Assembly (NCBI GenBank): GCA_036013505.1
Contig: CP107851.1
Location: 6,346,501-6,410,500, forward strand
DNA: 64,000 nucleotides
Source: Streptomyces sp. NBC_00510
GTDB lineage: Bacteria > Actinomycetota > Actinomycetes > Streptomycetales > Streptomycetaceae
Direction of reading: 5' to 3'
Shown piece by piece: positions 28,001 through 35,754 of the stretch; position 1 is the stretch's first letter, and each line of letters begins with the position of its first letter. Position numbers and translations under genes: made by a program. The notes below the pieces were generated by a model. That model worked only from the letters and a program-made list of their open reading frames with translations. It was not told the origin of the DNA and ran no database searches.

Positions 28001-29078
28001 AGGCCTTGTTGACCGGGGTCGGCCAGGCGCGGTCCCGCGCGGAGGCGTACAGCACCCGGGAGTTCTGGATGACCATCACGATGCCCGCGTTGATGATGGC
28101 CAGCGCGATGCAGAGGCTGACGAAGGTGCCGACCGCCGAGTTGCTCCAGCCCCGTACGAGCGCCGAGAGGTCGCCCGCCATCAGGGAGTTCATGTCGGGC
28201 GCGCCCAGCGTGATCGCGATCGTCGGCACGATCACCACCAGGGCGCCGATGCCGAGCGTCCACAGCACGGTCCGGGAGACCGTGCGCCGCGGGTTCTCCA
28301 TCTCCTCGGACAGGTACACGGCCGTGCTGAAGCCCTGCAGCACGAAGAGCGCGATCGCCAGCCCCGCGATGATCGTCCCCGCCGTGACCGCCGACCCCAC
28401 CCCGTGCCCGGCCTCCGTCACCGGGTGGATCAGCACCGAGGCCGACCGCGAGGTGTGGGAGAAGCCGAGGAAGGCCACGACCGCCGCCGCGACGACCTCC
28501 AGGACCAGGAAGATGCCGGTGATCCAGGCATTGGCCCGCAGGTCCAGCAGACCCATGACGGTGGCCAGCAGCATGACGGCGGCGCCCGCGATCTTCGGGT
28601 CGATCTGCATGATCGGCGCCAGGTACTCGCCCGTGCCGAGCGCGATGATCGGCGGCACGATCATCACGACGATCAGGGACAGCACGAACACGATCCACCC
28701 GGCCAGCCGCCCGATGAGCGTGCCGACCATCGCGTACTCGCCGCCCGCGCTCGGTATCAGCGTCCCGAGTTCCGAATAGCAGAAGGCCACCGCGATGCAG
28801 AGGACCGCCGCGATCACGATGGTCAGCGCCGTCCCGGTTCCCAGGTCGGCGAAGAGCGGGGGCACGATGACGAACAGCGAGGAGGCCGGGGTCAGGCACG
28901 ACAGCGTCAGCAGCGTTCCGCCGACCACGCCGATCGACCTCTTGAGCGACTTCGGAGCCTCGATGGGCGGGGCCGGCGGCGAGTGCGGGGCCGTCGGCGG
29001 GTGGAGCGTGTCGGTCATGCGCGCATCCGATCGGGTCGGGCTCGAGGGGGCTACCGCCTCCGGTCCAGGGAAACATGA
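25068..29078 (+). CDS. comEC: ComEC/Rec2 DNA-uptake channel; frame lacks a stop at the expected end
   Basis: ComEC homology covers about the first 815 residues (25068 to about 27510). It includes N-terminal membrane helices with DUF4131-like sequence, the competence domain LTHLTAVSGSNLSL followed by many helices, and a C-terminal metallo-beta-lactamase domain (CDVGQGDALVL, LTHFHADHVAG, LGDLEP, KVAHHGSAYQDP). It starts by a 4-nt overlap with comEA. No stop occurs in any plus-strand frame from 27421 to 27600. The real frame stays open through the terminator at 27541-27573 and antisense to the permease gene until 29076-29078. The last 500 residues are antisense translation, probably not functional sequence. 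Confidence 0.85.
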   Translation: MSAPRPAVHAAAASPRGASNPRQEGPPDLRLVAPALAAWLAAGVALAAPGRAVVGACALVVLVALASFVRRWTSVATVALCAAASAAVAGLHSADLHRGPVPALAAEHAHARVELRLTADPRLIRPQVRGAVRAPDAVLVEAEAVRVAARGTTTAVRTPVLLIARQPARTWLTLLPGTRVEAEARLAPAAGPGDRIAAVLSVRGPPRVVGPPGRAQRVAGGLRAGLREATEGLPPDARALLPGLVVGDTSRIPVELHDAFEATDLTHLTAVSGSNLSLVLILLIGPPGLALRAERGGLAPRLALPLRVTAVLGGVLTVAFVVVCRPDPSVLRAAACGLITLLAIGTGRRRSLLPALCGAALLLLLHDPWLARSYGFALSVLATGALLVLAPRWSTALRHRRVPPRLAEVLAAAAAAQAVCAPVVAVLAAHVSLVAVPCNLLAELAVGPATVLGFAALAAAPFAMPVAKALAWVAGWPAGWIAAVARRGAALPGATLDWPGTWAGALLLTAVTVVVVAAGRRLLHRPWLCAAAALLLVLAVVRPAPLPRSVTGWPPPAWRLVACDVGQGDALVLSAGDGAAVVVDTGPEPRLVDRCLRSLGVTAIPLLVLTHFHADHVAGLPGVLRGRSVGAIETTTLDEPSDQAAFVRRQAAAARVPLLRATPGERRRLGPLDWRVLWPAVPSLFAGSDGANPNDASVTLLVRTAGLTVLLLGDLEPAAQHALLTAVPDLPRVDVLKVAHHGSAYQDPALLARIRPRLALVSCGAGNPYGHPSPRTLAALRAQGATVLRTDRDGPVAVLGDREDLRAAATGPSPVAERAVRGRRRARTGARPVRAPRVPGTGGSGVLQAHLLLGHGDHPAGALPRPEVEEPVGQRGGDDHTGDHQVLRGLPGQHVRQHDDQQQRHRGPQRHAPGRTRLVPGAARAEGREGDDDVHRGDRHTGDAAQRLHRHEAQHRTRHAHRERRDPRGAEPLAQRAEGLVDRGRPGAVPRGGVQHPGVLDDHHDARVDDGQRDAEADEGADRRVAPAPYERREVARHQGVHVGRAQRDRDRRHDHHQGADAERPQHGPGDRAPRVLHLLGQVHGRAEALQHEERDRQPRDDRPRRDRRPHPVPGLRHRVDQHRGRPRGVGEAEEGHDRRRDDLQDQEDAGDPGIGPQVQQTHDGGQQHDGGARDLRVDLHDRRQVLARAERDDRRHDHHDDQGQHEHDPPGQPPDERADHRVLAARARYQRPEFRIAEGHRDAEDRRDHDGQRRPGSQVGEERGHDDEQRGGRGQARQRQQRSADHADRPLERLRSLDGRGRRRVRGRRRVERVGHARIRSGRARGGYRLRSRET
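27541..27573. terminator. Bidirectional terminator between comEC and the amino-acid permease gene
   Basis: Fourteen-nt arms (27541-27554 with 27560-27573) pair with one mismatch around a 5-nt loop. The hairpin lies inside the open comEC frame but downstream of its last conserved domain, and 23 nt past the permease stop. Confidence 0.75.
27597..29018 (-). CDS. APC-superfamily amino-acid permease
   Basis: A 473-residue membrane protein with about 12 helices. APC signatures are LSCLTPASSLFVIVP in the first helix, the GGEYAMVGTLIGRLAG turn in helix 3, FSTAVYLSEEMENPRRT after helix 6, and VLYASARDRAWP. It is an amino acid:proton symporter or exchanger; substrate unknown. Its 3' end faces comEC across a shared hairpin, and its whole length lies antisense to the open extension of the comEC frame. 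Codon bias clearly favours this strand as coding. Confidence 0.92.
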   Translation of the reverse strand: MTDTLHPPTAPHSPPAPPIEAPKSLKRSIGVVGGTLLTLSCLTPASSLFVIVPPLFADLGTGTALTIVIAAVLCIAVAFCYSELGTLIPSAGGEYAMVGTLIGRLAGWIVFVLSLIVVMIVPPIIALGTGEYLAPIMQIDPKIAGAAVMLLATVMGLLDLRANAWITGIFLVLEVVAAAVVAFLGFSHTSRSASVLIHPVTEAGHGVGSAVTAGTIIAGLAIALFVLQGFSTAVYLSEEMENPRRTVSRTVLWTLGIGALVVIVPTIAITLGAPDMNSLMAGDLSALVRGWSNSAVGTFVSLCIALAIINAGIVMVIQNSRVLYASARDRAWPTPVNKAFGTLSKRFGAPWIATLAVGVPGAVLCFVPVETLSGVTGVAVAAMYIVVALAALGSRRAGHKARAAWRMPLWPAVPLLLVVVLAYVLTRQTAQDLVITGVIVAASLAYWLFYLRPRQSTRWVISVPEEEMGLEDA

Positions 29079-29233
29079 AACGGAATGTTCACCTCCGCTT
29101 CCGAGGATGAAACCGCGCGCGTCAAGCCCCCGTCAAGAGTCTCCGGACAACGAAATCCGAAGATCAACCAGCCTATGTCCGACGTAAAACCGGCAACTTG
29201 CGGTCTGGCACTGTGTATATCGCCGATTGTCGA

Positions 29234-29677
29234 TCAGAATAGCCACACCCCTTCCTTCATCAGGTCCCGGTCCCGCATCTCCGGCAGCGTCCCCCAGGCC
29301 TGCACCCATTGCGGCCGGATCGCGTAGAACGCGTACGAAGGTCCGTCACCACGGGGATCCCACTCGGCCTTCGCCGCGAAGGCGTCACCGACACCGTCCG
29401 GCAGCCGCGCGAAGTCCACGACCCGTGCCGTGCCGTCGATGAGCACCAGATCTCTCGTGTGACCCAGGCTCAGCCGCACCCGTCCCGAGGACTCCAGGTT
29501 CCTCCCGGTGGGATTCGTCCTCCGTGTGGCGAGCCACAGCTCCTCTCCGTCCCACCAGAACGACAGCGGGACGAGGCACGGCACCCCGCGCGCGTCCGCC
29601 GTCGCCACCCACACGTCCTCGTCGTCCTTGAGTCGGCCCATCGCCGCGGCGTGCCGCTCGCGCAGTGTTCGCGTCAT
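29234..29677 (-). CDS. Pyridoxamine-5'-phosphate-oxidase-fold flavin/F420-binding protein
   Basis: A 147-residue split beta-barrel protein. GVPCLVPLSFWWDGEELWLAT, RNLESSGRVRLSLGHTRDLVLIDG and a C-terminal FYAIRPQWVQAWG fit the PNPOx-like family of flavin or F420 reductases and oxidases. Substrate is unknown. It is divergent from the arylamine N-acetyltransferase gene with 56 nt between starts, so the two may share a control region. Confidence 0.8.
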   Translation of the reverse strand: MTRTLRERHAAAMGRLKDDEDVWVATADARGVPCLVPLSFWWDGEELWLATRRTNPTGRNLESSGRVRLSLGHTRDLVLIDGTARVVDFARLPDGVGDAFAAKAEWDPRGDGPSYAFYAIRPQWVQAWGTLPEMRDRDLMKEGVWLF

Positions 29678-29733
29678 GCCGCGAAGCTATCCGGGTCTGG
29701 CGTGATCGTCGCCGGTTCCCCAAGACTGACGCC

Positions 29734-30510
29734 ATGGACGCTCCCCAGGCCGACGCCTACCTCCGCCGCATCGGCGCCGCGCGCCCCGAACGCCCTGACG
29801 CGGCGGCCCTGTGCGAGCTGCACCTGCGCCATCTCGTCGCCGTGCCCTTCGAGAACCTCTCCATCCACCTCGGAGAAGACGTCTCCCTGGACCCCGAGGT
29901 CCTCTACGACAAGATCGTGATCGCCCGCCGCGGCGGCTTCTGCTACGAGGTCAACGGCGCCTTCGGCGCCCTGCTCACCGCCCTGGGCTACGACGTCACG
30001 CTCTACGCGGCCCGTTCCGTCAACGGCCCGCGCCTCGGCATCCCCTTCGACCACATGGCGCTCCGCGTCCGCACCTGCGACGGTGTCACCCTCCTCGCGG
30101 ACGTCGGCTTCGGCCGCCATGCGCACCTCCCCCTCGACCTCACCCCCGACGTCGACCAGAAGGACCCCGGCGGCGTCTTCCGCTTCACCCCGGCCCCGTA
30201 CGGCGACCTCGACCTCCACCACGACGGCGAGCCGGTCTTCCGCCTCGAACCCCGCCCCCGGGAACTCGCCGACTTCGAGGTCGGCTCCTGGTACCAGCAG
30301 ACCTCGCCGCACTCCCACTTCACGCGGTCCCTGGTCTGCTCCCGTCTGACCGGGGACGGCGGGAGGCTGACCCTCTCCGGCCGCACGCTCATCACCACCG
30401 CCCCCGACGGCATCCGCCGGGAAGACGCCCTGGACGGCGACGCCGCCGTCCTCGCCGCCTACCGCGAGCGCTTCGGCCTCGCCCTGGACCGGGTTCCCGA
30501 GGTAAAGTAA
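29734..30510 (+). CDS. Arylamine N-acetyltransferase
   Basis: A 258-residue NAT with the complete catalytic triad: C70 in RRGGFCYEVNG, H107 in PFDHMAL, and D123 in LADVGFG. The VPFENLSIHLGE motif near 38 is also typical. It transfers acetyl (or acyl) from CoA to arylamines and hydrazines. Some bacterial relatives form macrolactams in biosynthesis, but no partner genes suggest that here. The ATG at 29734 gives the standard N-terminus. Its TAA lies within the first of two 16-nt direct repeats. Confidence 0.93.
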   Translation: MDAPQADAYLRRIGAARPERPDAAALCELHLRHLVAVPFENLSIHLGEDVSLDPEVLYDKIVIARRGGFCYEVNGAFGALLTALGYDVTLYAARSVNGPRLGIPFDHMALRVRTCDGVTLLADVGFGRHAHLPLDLTPDVDQKDPGGVFRFTPAPYGDLDLHHDGEPVFRLEPRPRELADFEVGSWYQQTSPHSHFTRSLVCSRLTGDGGRLTLSGRTLITTAPDGIRREDALDGDAAVLAAYRERFGLALDRVPEVK

Positions 30511-30538
30511 GACTCGATCTACGTAAGATCTGGTCTAC
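30507..30538 (+). repeat. Two tandem 16-nt direct repeats (GTAAGA-N5-TCTAC)
   Basis: GTAAGACTCGATCTAC (30507-30522) is followed immediately by GTAAGATCTGGTCTAC (30523-30538); 12 of 16 positions match. They overlap the stop of the N-acetyltransferase gene and lie 45 nt before the ATPase gene. Direct repeats on a 16-nt period at a promoter may be binding sites for a regulator. Confidence 0.6.
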
Positions 30539-30582
30539 CTTTCCAGGTCCACCTTCCCAGCCAGCCGCGGGGGCCGACGCCG

Positions 30583-32019
30583 ATGGAGTTCACGGGCCGC
30601 ACAGCCGACCTCGAGCACCTCACCGACCTGCTGCGCCGGGTCACCGACGGCACGGCCGCCACCCGCGGCCAAGCCGTGATCGTGACGGGCCGGCGCCGGG
30701 TCGGGAAGTCCCGTCTGGTCCAGGAGTTCTGCGACCGCTCCGGGGTGCCGTACGTCGTCTTCCAGGCCACCCGCGGCCGGAACCCCGCAGCGGAACGGGC
30801 GGACTTCGCCACGGCCCTCGCCCACTCCGGCCTGCCCGGCGCCGACCTCGTCGCCGGCCTCCAGGGCGGCGACTGGAACCAGGCGCTGCGCTCGCTCGCC
30901 CTCGCCGTCCCCGACACCACACCGAGCATCGCCGTGATCGACGAGGTGCCCTGGCTGGTGGAGCAGGACCCCGAGTTCGAGGGCGCCCTGCAGACCGTCT
31001 GGGACCGCCACCTGTCCGCCAAGCCCGTCCTGCTGGTGCTGGTCGGCAGCGACATGTCGGTGATGGAGGCGCTCCAGACCTACGGCCGCCCCTTCTACGG
31101 CCGCGGCACCAAGATGACCGTCCGCCCGCTCCACCTCGCCGACGTGCAGTCCATGACCGGGCTCGGCGCCGCCGACGCGGTGGACGCCCTCCTGATCACC
31201 GGCGGCTTCCCGGAGATCGTCCAGTCGTGGCGGCCCGGCACCTCCCGCACCGCGTTCCTGCGCGAGGCCCTCTCCACCCCGCTCTCCCCGCTCCTCGTCG
31301 CGGGGGAGCTCTCCCTGCTCGGCGAGTTCCCCGAGGCCTCCCACTCCCGTGCCGTCCTGGAGGCCGTCGGCAGCGGAGAACGCACCTTCTCCTCCATCGC
31401 GGCCCGTACCGGGGGCGCCCACCCGCTCCCCTCGGGCACCCTGTCGCCCCTGCTCGGCACCCTCCTGGCCAAGCGCGTGCTCGCCGCCGACCTCCCCCTG
31501 TCGACCAAGGCCGACACCAAGAACAAGCGCTACCGCATCGCCGACCCCTACCTGCGCTTCTGGCTCGCCTTCGTGGACCGCGCCCTCCCCCTGATCGAAC
31601 GCGGCCGGGGCGACCTCGCCCTGGAACGCTTCGAGCGGTCCTGGTCCACCTGGCGCGGCCGCGCGGTCGAGCCCGTCGTCCGCGCGTCCCTGCTCAGGCT
31701 GCTCCCCGACGAGGCCTGGCCCCGCACCGAGGCCGTCGGCGGCTGGTGGAACCGCCAGAACAACCCCGAGGTCGACCTCGTCGGCGCCGACCGCGAACCG
31801 GTGGCCACGCAGGTCCACTTCGTCGGCTCCGTCAAGTGGTTCGACACCCACCCCTTCGGCCGCCACGAATACGACGCCCTCGTCCGCGACGTGACCGCCG
31901 TCCCCGGCGCGACCCCCGCCACCCCCCTCGTCGCCGTCTCGCGCTGCGGCGTCACCCCCGGCCTCCCCCTGGCCGCCCACTGGGGCCCCGAGGACCTGGT
32001 CCGCGCCTGGCGCCGCTGA
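30583..32019 (+). CDS. AAA+ ATPase with DUF234-type C-terminal domain
   Basis: A 478-residue STAND/archaeal-ATPase-like protein. Walker A is GRRRVGKS (36-43), Walker B IAVIDE (ends D120-E121), and sensor 1 LVLVGSDMSVM. A winged-helix segment with SGTLSPLLGTLLAKR follows. The C-terminal region has RYRIADPYLRFWLAFV and WWNRQNNPEVDLVGAD...VKW, the pattern of DUF234, which resembles PD-(D/E)XK nucleases (E/D-x-D plus K). The cellular role is unknown; relatives occur singly and near mobile or defence loci. The tandem repeats just upstream may regulate it. Confidence 0.85.
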   Translation: MEFTGRTADLEHLTDLLRRVTDGTAATRGQAVIVTGRRRVGKSRLVQEFCDRSGVPYVVFQATRGRNPAAERADFATALAHSGLPGADLVAGLQGGDWNQALRSLALAVPDTTPSIAVIDEVPWLVEQDPEFEGALQTVWDRHLSAKPVLLVLVGSDMSVMEALQTYGRPFYGRGTKMTVRPLHLADVQSMTGLGAADAVDALLITGGFPEIVQSWRPGTSRTAFLREALSTPLSPLLVAGELSLLGEFPEASHSRAVLEAVGSGERTFSSIAARTGGAHPLPSGTLSPLLGTLLAKRVLAADLPLSTKADTKNKRYRIADPYLRFWLAFVDRALPLIERGRGDLALERFERSWSTWRGRAVEPVVRASLLRLLPDEAWPRTEAVGGWWNRQNNPEVDLVGADREPVATQVHFVGSVKWFDTHPFGRHEYDALVRDVTAVPGATPATPLVAVSRCGVTPGLPLAAHWGPEDLVRAWRR

Positions 32020-32034
32020 ACCGTCCGCCGCGGT

Positions 32035-32433
32035 TCAGGGCACCACCGCCGTCGCGGTGACCTCCACCAGCTGGCCGGCGTACCCGAGGCAGCCGACCCC
32101 GAGCAGCGTCGACGTGTGGGGCCCCTCGCTCAGTCCCGAGGCCCGGACGACCTCCCAGACCCGCGACAGTTCGGCGGGGCCGGTGCCCACGACGTACACG
32201 GTGGAGGCGACCACGTGCTCCAGGCCGCTGCCCACGGCCCGCAGCGCCTCGTCGAGATTGGCGACGACCTGGCGCGCCTGCGCGACGGGATCGCCGGGCC
32301 CCACCAGGGCGCCCTGCGCGTCGAGGGGTACGGAACCCGCCATGAAGGCGAGCCGCTGCCCGGCCTCGACGACCGCGGCGTGCGCGTAACCGGGCGGCGG
32401 GAACAAGGTCGGGACGATCCTGCGGTGCACCAC
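32035..32433 (-). CDS. RidA/YjgF family protein
   Basis: A 132-residue protein of the RidA superfamily: LAFMAGSVPLDAQGALVG, QARQVVANLDEALRAVGSGLEHVV, and the C-terminal VEVTATAVV. The usual Arg that binds the substrate carboxylate (R105 of RidA, in an IEV/RVEI-type context) is not apparent, so it may be a non-deaminase subgroup. Two adjacent GTG codons (32431-32433, 32428-32430) follow AGGAGG; the first is used here. It is convergent with the ATPase gene. Confidence 0.85.
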   Translation of the reverse strand: MVHRRIVPTLFPPPGYAHAAVVEAGQRLAFMAGSVPLDAQGALVGPGDPVAQARQVVANLDEALRAVGSGLEHVVASTVYVVGTGPAELSRVWEVVRASGLSEGPHTSTLLGVGCLGYAGQLVEVTATAVVP

Positions 32434-32634
32434 GGGGCCTCCTGGTCGGGAGCGGCTGACCCGGTGATCCTGCAGAGCCGCCGGCACGGATGTCACCCGG
32501 TTTTCCCGCACCCCGCGTCACCCGCCTGCCGCCGGGCTGAGAGTTCCCTGAGAAGTGCAACCGCCGTGTCACGGCTTGCCCATGGCTCCGTCTCGGCGCG
32601 CATGAAGGGGCGGGGGCCGTGGCAGGTTGACGGC

Positions 32635-32901
32635 ATGACCATCATCGGCTGGATCGTACTGGGCCTGATAGCGGGCGCCATCGCGAAGATACTGCTGCCC
32701 GGGAAGGACCCGGGCGGTCTGGTCGGGACGACGCTGATCGGCATCGCGGGCGCGGTGGTGGGCGGCTGGATCTCGGCGAAGTTCCTCGACCACCCCATCA
32801 CCAAGGACTTCTACGACCTGCCCACGTGGGGCGCGGCCATAGGCGGCGCGCTCGCTCTCCTGATCATCTACCGCATCCTGTTCGGGGACTCCCGCCGCTG
32901 A
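32635..32901 (+). CDS. GlsB/YeaQ/YmgE family small membrane protein
   Basis: An 88-residue protein with three hydrophobic segments and the family signature: IIGWIVLGLIAGAIAKILLPGKDPGG, then LIGIAGAVVGGWI, and a C-terminal GAAIGGALALLIIYR. It belongs to the transglycosylase-associated stress-membrane proteins; mechanism is unknown. Its last 38 nt overlap the 3' end of the convergent gene at 32864. Confidence 0.92.
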   Translation: MTIIGWIVLGLIAGAIAKILLPGKDPGGLVGTTLIGIAGAVVGGWISAKFLDHPITKDFYDLPTWGAAIGGALALLIIYRILFGDSRR

Positions 32902-34300
32902 CCGCCGGCGCGGGGAGCGGCTGCACGTCCTCCCGGCGCACCGACAGGGCCTGCGAACGGCGCGGGTCCCACAGCCAGATCCAGTCCCCGGAGGCTCCGA
33001 AGGACAGGACGGCGTGGTCGGCCGGCACCGGTCCGTTCTCCACGGGGACGGGGCCCTCGCCGACGGGCACGACGCACATCAAGGTGCCGTGCAGCCCGAA
33101 GTACGTCGCCGGTACGTGCCCCCGCCCGGCCGCGGACGCCGCGTCGCGGGCGGCCCGGTCCGCGTCGTGGGCGCCGGCGACGAGCGTGGTGGCCGCGAAG
33201 GCCGCCGACAGCAGCACGGTGACGGCCACCAGGGCGAGGCGGTTGTCGCCCTTGGCGATGTGCACGTGCCGCAGCCAGCCCGCGACCGCCGTGAAGAACA
33301 GCACGAACCCCAGGGCGAGGCCCAGCGGTTCGGCGGCGGCCGCGTACGGCCACAGGTCCCCGGTGGAGCGGACCGAGCCGGACGGGATGCCGAACCGGTC
33401 GAGGTAGAACGCCTGCATCAGCCGCCCGAGCCAGGTCACCAGCGACCACCCCACGGGCAGGGCGAGCGGCACCAGCCAGACCGCGTTCCGTGAGAACCAC
33501 GAGTCGCGCAGGGCGAAGTGGACCCCCGGCGCGCAGAGGAGGGCCACCGCCGCCAGGGGCCACCACAGGAGTTCCGCGTCCGCCCCGGAGGCCGTCCAGC
33601 CCAGCAGCGCCGCCGCGGCGGCGGCGCCGGCCACGCCGGGCAGCGTCCGCACCCGGAGCGCGGCACGGTGCGTCCCGGTGGCCGCCGGGACGTCCGTCTC
33701 GGGCGGTGCGGGCCGCAGTTCGTAGGCGTCGGGCGTGAACGCGTCTCCGCCGAGGGGACGTTCCGAAAGCTCCCGCTCGACGGCCTCCCGGGTGAGCCCG
33801 GACGGCAGCCGCAGCAGCCGGTGCGCGCCACGCCCGCCGCACGCGGCCCACCACCGAGCGAGCCGGTCGCGCCCTCCGCCGCCCGCGCCGGGACGGCGGA
33901 TCACGCGGTACTCGGTCCGCGGGTCGTCCGGCCGCAGCAGCAGCGCCGCGTCCCGGACCCACAGGCCGAGCTGATGGGTCCTCGCCAGGCGTTCCACGGC
34001 CCCGCACGCCGCCTTCTCGGCCCGCCAGCGGGAGCCGCTCAGCCGTACCTCGACGACGAGCGCGACGCGGCCGGCGCCCGCGGTGGCCGGGGCGTCCTCA
34101 CGGCCGGCGCGGCGCACCGCCCAGCCCCGCGCCTCCATCAGCCCCTGGGCGAGGGCGAGCTCGTCGGGCTCGTCGACGGCCTCGACCAGGAGACGTACGC
34201 GCTGGTTGAACGGGACGGCCGGGAGCGCCCCGGCCACCCCGGGGCGCTCCGCCCCCGGCTCCTGCGAGCGGCGGCGCTGGGCGGGAACGCGCAGCGGCAC
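32864..34300 (-). CDS. Membrane protein with N-terminal soluble domain, unknown function
   Basis: A 478-residue protein. The first 210 residues are soluble with an alpha/beta pattern (RVRLLVEAVDEPDELALAQG, VALVVEVRLSG). Six to seven hydrophobic segments span about 220-390. A short C-terminal soluble domain follows (GLHGTLMCVVPVGEG ... WIWLWDPRRSQALSVRREDVQPLP). I recognise no catalytic motif. It begins 3 nt after the stop of the small acidic-protein gene, so the two are probably co-transcribed, and it runs 38 nt into the convergent GlsB-like gene. Confidence 0.75.
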   Translation of the reverse strand: MPLRVPAQRRRSQEPGAERPGVAGALPAVPFNQRVRLLVEAVDEPDELALAQGLMEARGWAVRRAGREDAPATAGAGRVALVVEVRLSGSRWRAEKAACGAVERLARTHQLGLWVRDAALLLRPDDPRTEYRVIRRPGAGGGGRDRLARWWAACGGRGAHRLLRLPSGLTREAVERELSERPLGGDAFTPDAYELRPAPPETDVPAATGTHRAALRVRTLPGVAGAAAAAALLGWTASGADAELLWWPLAAVALLCAPGVHFALRDSWFSRNAVWLVPLALPVGWSLVTWLGRLMQAFYLDRFGIPSGSVRSTGDLWPYAAAAEPLGLALGFVLFFTAVAGWLRHVHIAKGDNRLALVAVTVLLSAAFAATTLVAGAHDADRAARDAASAAGRGHVPATYFGLHGTLMCVVPVGEGPVPVENGPVPADHAVLSFGASGDWIWLWDPRRSQALSVRREDVQPLPAPAVSGGSPRTGCGR

Positions 34301-34303
34301 GGC

Positions 34304-34549
34304 CTAGTCCTCCTCCAGCCAGCCCTCGAACTCCTCCGCCAGTTCGTTCAGCGCGGCGGGGTCCAGTTCCTCGTCCTCGTCGTTGATGAGCAGGAGCCAC
34401 TGGGCGTCCTCGGCGTCGTCCTCGCCGGCGAGGGCGTCCCGGAGGAGCTGGGGGCGGGCGGGCAGGTCGAAGCGCTCGGTGGCTTCGTCGGCGGCCTCCT
34501 CCGCGGCATCGCGGTCGGGGAGGACGAGCACATGTCTGACGTCATTCAC
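34304..34549 (-). CDS. Small acidic conserved hypothetical protein
   Basis: An 81-residue, strongly acidic protein (DRDAAEEAADEATERF, LLLINDEDEELDPAALNELAEEFEGWLEED). The GTG at 34547-34549 is the only reasonable start and lacks a good Shine-Dalgarno. It is divergent from holA with 40 nt between starts. Such length and composition suggest a small globular alpha/beta protein with an acidic helix at the end. No function is recognised. Confidence 0.65.
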   Translation of the reverse strand: MNDVRHVLVLPDRDAAEEAADEATERFDLPARPQLLRDALAGEDDAEDAQWLLLINDEDEELDPAALNELAEEFEGWLEED

Positions 34550-34589
34550 CGGGACATTGTGTCGGACCCGCGTGGGATGCTGGACGGCG

Positions 34590-35573
34590 ATGGCCAGGAA
34601 CAGTACGACAGACAGCCCGCTCGCCCCCGTGACGATCGCGGTGGGGCAGGAGGACCTGCTCCTCGACCGCGCGGTACGGGAGGTCGTGCAGGCGGCGCGG
34701 GCCGCCGACGCCGACACCGATGTGCGCGACCTCACCCCGGACGCGCTCCAGCCGGGCACGCTGGCGGAGCTCACCAGCCCCTCGCTCTTCGCCGAGCGCA
34801 AGGTCGTGGTCGTACGGAACGCGCACGACCTGTCCGCGGACACCATCAAGGACGTCAAGGCCTATCTGGACGCCCCCGCCGAGGAGATCACGCTCGTCCT
34901 GCTGCACGCGGGCGGCGCCAAGGGCAAGGGCCTGCTGGACGCGGCCCGCAAGGCCGGGGCGCGTGAGGTGGCCTGCCCGAAGATGACCAAGCCCGCCGAC
35001 CGGCTGGCCTTCGTCCGCCAGGAGTTCCGCGCGCTGGGGCGGTCCGCGACCCCCGAGGCCTGCCAGGCACTGGTGGACGCCATCGGCAGCGACCTGCGGG
35101 AGCTGGCGAGCGCCTGCGCCCAGCTCGCCGCCGACGTGGAGGGCGCGATCGACGCGGCCGTGGTCGCCCGCTACTACACGGGCCGGGCCGAGGCCACCGG
35201 CTTCGAGGTCGCCGACCTCGCGGTGACCGGCCGCGCCGCCGAGGCGCTGGAGCGGCTGCGCTGGGCGATCGCGGTCGGCCAGCCGCTGCCCGGCATCACG
35301 TTCGCGCTCGCCTCGGGCGTCCGGGCCATCGGCAAGCTCGCCTCCGCCCCGCGCGGGGCGCGCCCCGCGGACCTGGCGCGGGAGCTGGGCATGCCGCCGT
35401 GGAAGATCGACCGCGTCCGGCAGCAGATGCGCGGCTGGTCAGGGGACGGTGTCTCCGCCGCCCTGCGTGCGGTCGCCGAGGCCGACGCCGCGGTCAAGGG
35501 CGGCGGCGCGGACCCGGCCTACGCCCTGGAGAAGGCGGTCGTCGCCGTGGCCCGGGCCGCGCGGGCCCGCTGA
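34590..35573 (+). CDS. holA: DNA polymerase III subunit delta
   Basis: A 327-residue clamp-loader delta subunit. Its AAA+ domains I-II lack a functional Walker A. Characteristic stretches are VTIAVGQEDLLLDRAVREVV, SPSLFAERKVVVVRNA, and VACPKMTKPADRLAFVRQEF. Domain III includes EALERLRWAIAVGQPLPGITFALASGVR. It opens the beta clamp in the replisome. The ATG at 34590 gives the standard N-terminus. It is followed by a 17-bp hairpin and convergent rpsT. Confidence 0.95.
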   Translation: MARNSTTDSPLAPVTIAVGQEDLLLDRAVREVVQAARAADADTDVRDLTPDALQPGTLAELTSPSLFAERKVVVVRNAHDLSADTIKDVKAYLDAPAEEITLVLLHAGGAKGKGLLDAARKAGAREVACPKMTKPADRLAFVRQEFRALGRSATPEACQALVDAIGSDLRELASACAQLAADVEGAIDAAVVARYYTGRAEATGFEVADLAVTGRAAEALERLRWAIAVGQPLPGITFALASGVRAIGKLASAPRGARPADLARELGMPPWKIDRVRQQMRGWSGDGVSAALRAVAEADAAVKGGGADPAYALEKAVVAVARAARAR

Positions 35574-35597
35574 GAGCCGCGAACGGAGCCGGACATG

Positions 35598-35635
35598 CCG
35601 AAGGGCCCCGTACCGGGAGGTACGGGGCCCTTCGG
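35598..35635. terminator. Terminator after holA
   Basis: A perfect 17-bp stem (35598-35614 with 35619-35635) and a GGGA tetraloop between the convergent holA and rpsT genes. Confidence 0.9.
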
Positions 35636-35754
35636 AGGCCGCACCCGCGTGGCGAACGCAGGCCGCGTGCGGCCGGAAGATCAAGGGTGCCGGTGGAGGA
35701 GCGGGTGAGAGGGACCGCTGTGTCCGTCACCGACGGGTACTGCTGCGGGAAGGC

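Noticed and set aside
34304..34858. 184-residue version of the small acidic protein
   Set aside because: The upstream part is antisense to holA and Ser/Arg-rich; the GTG at 34549 is the plausible start.
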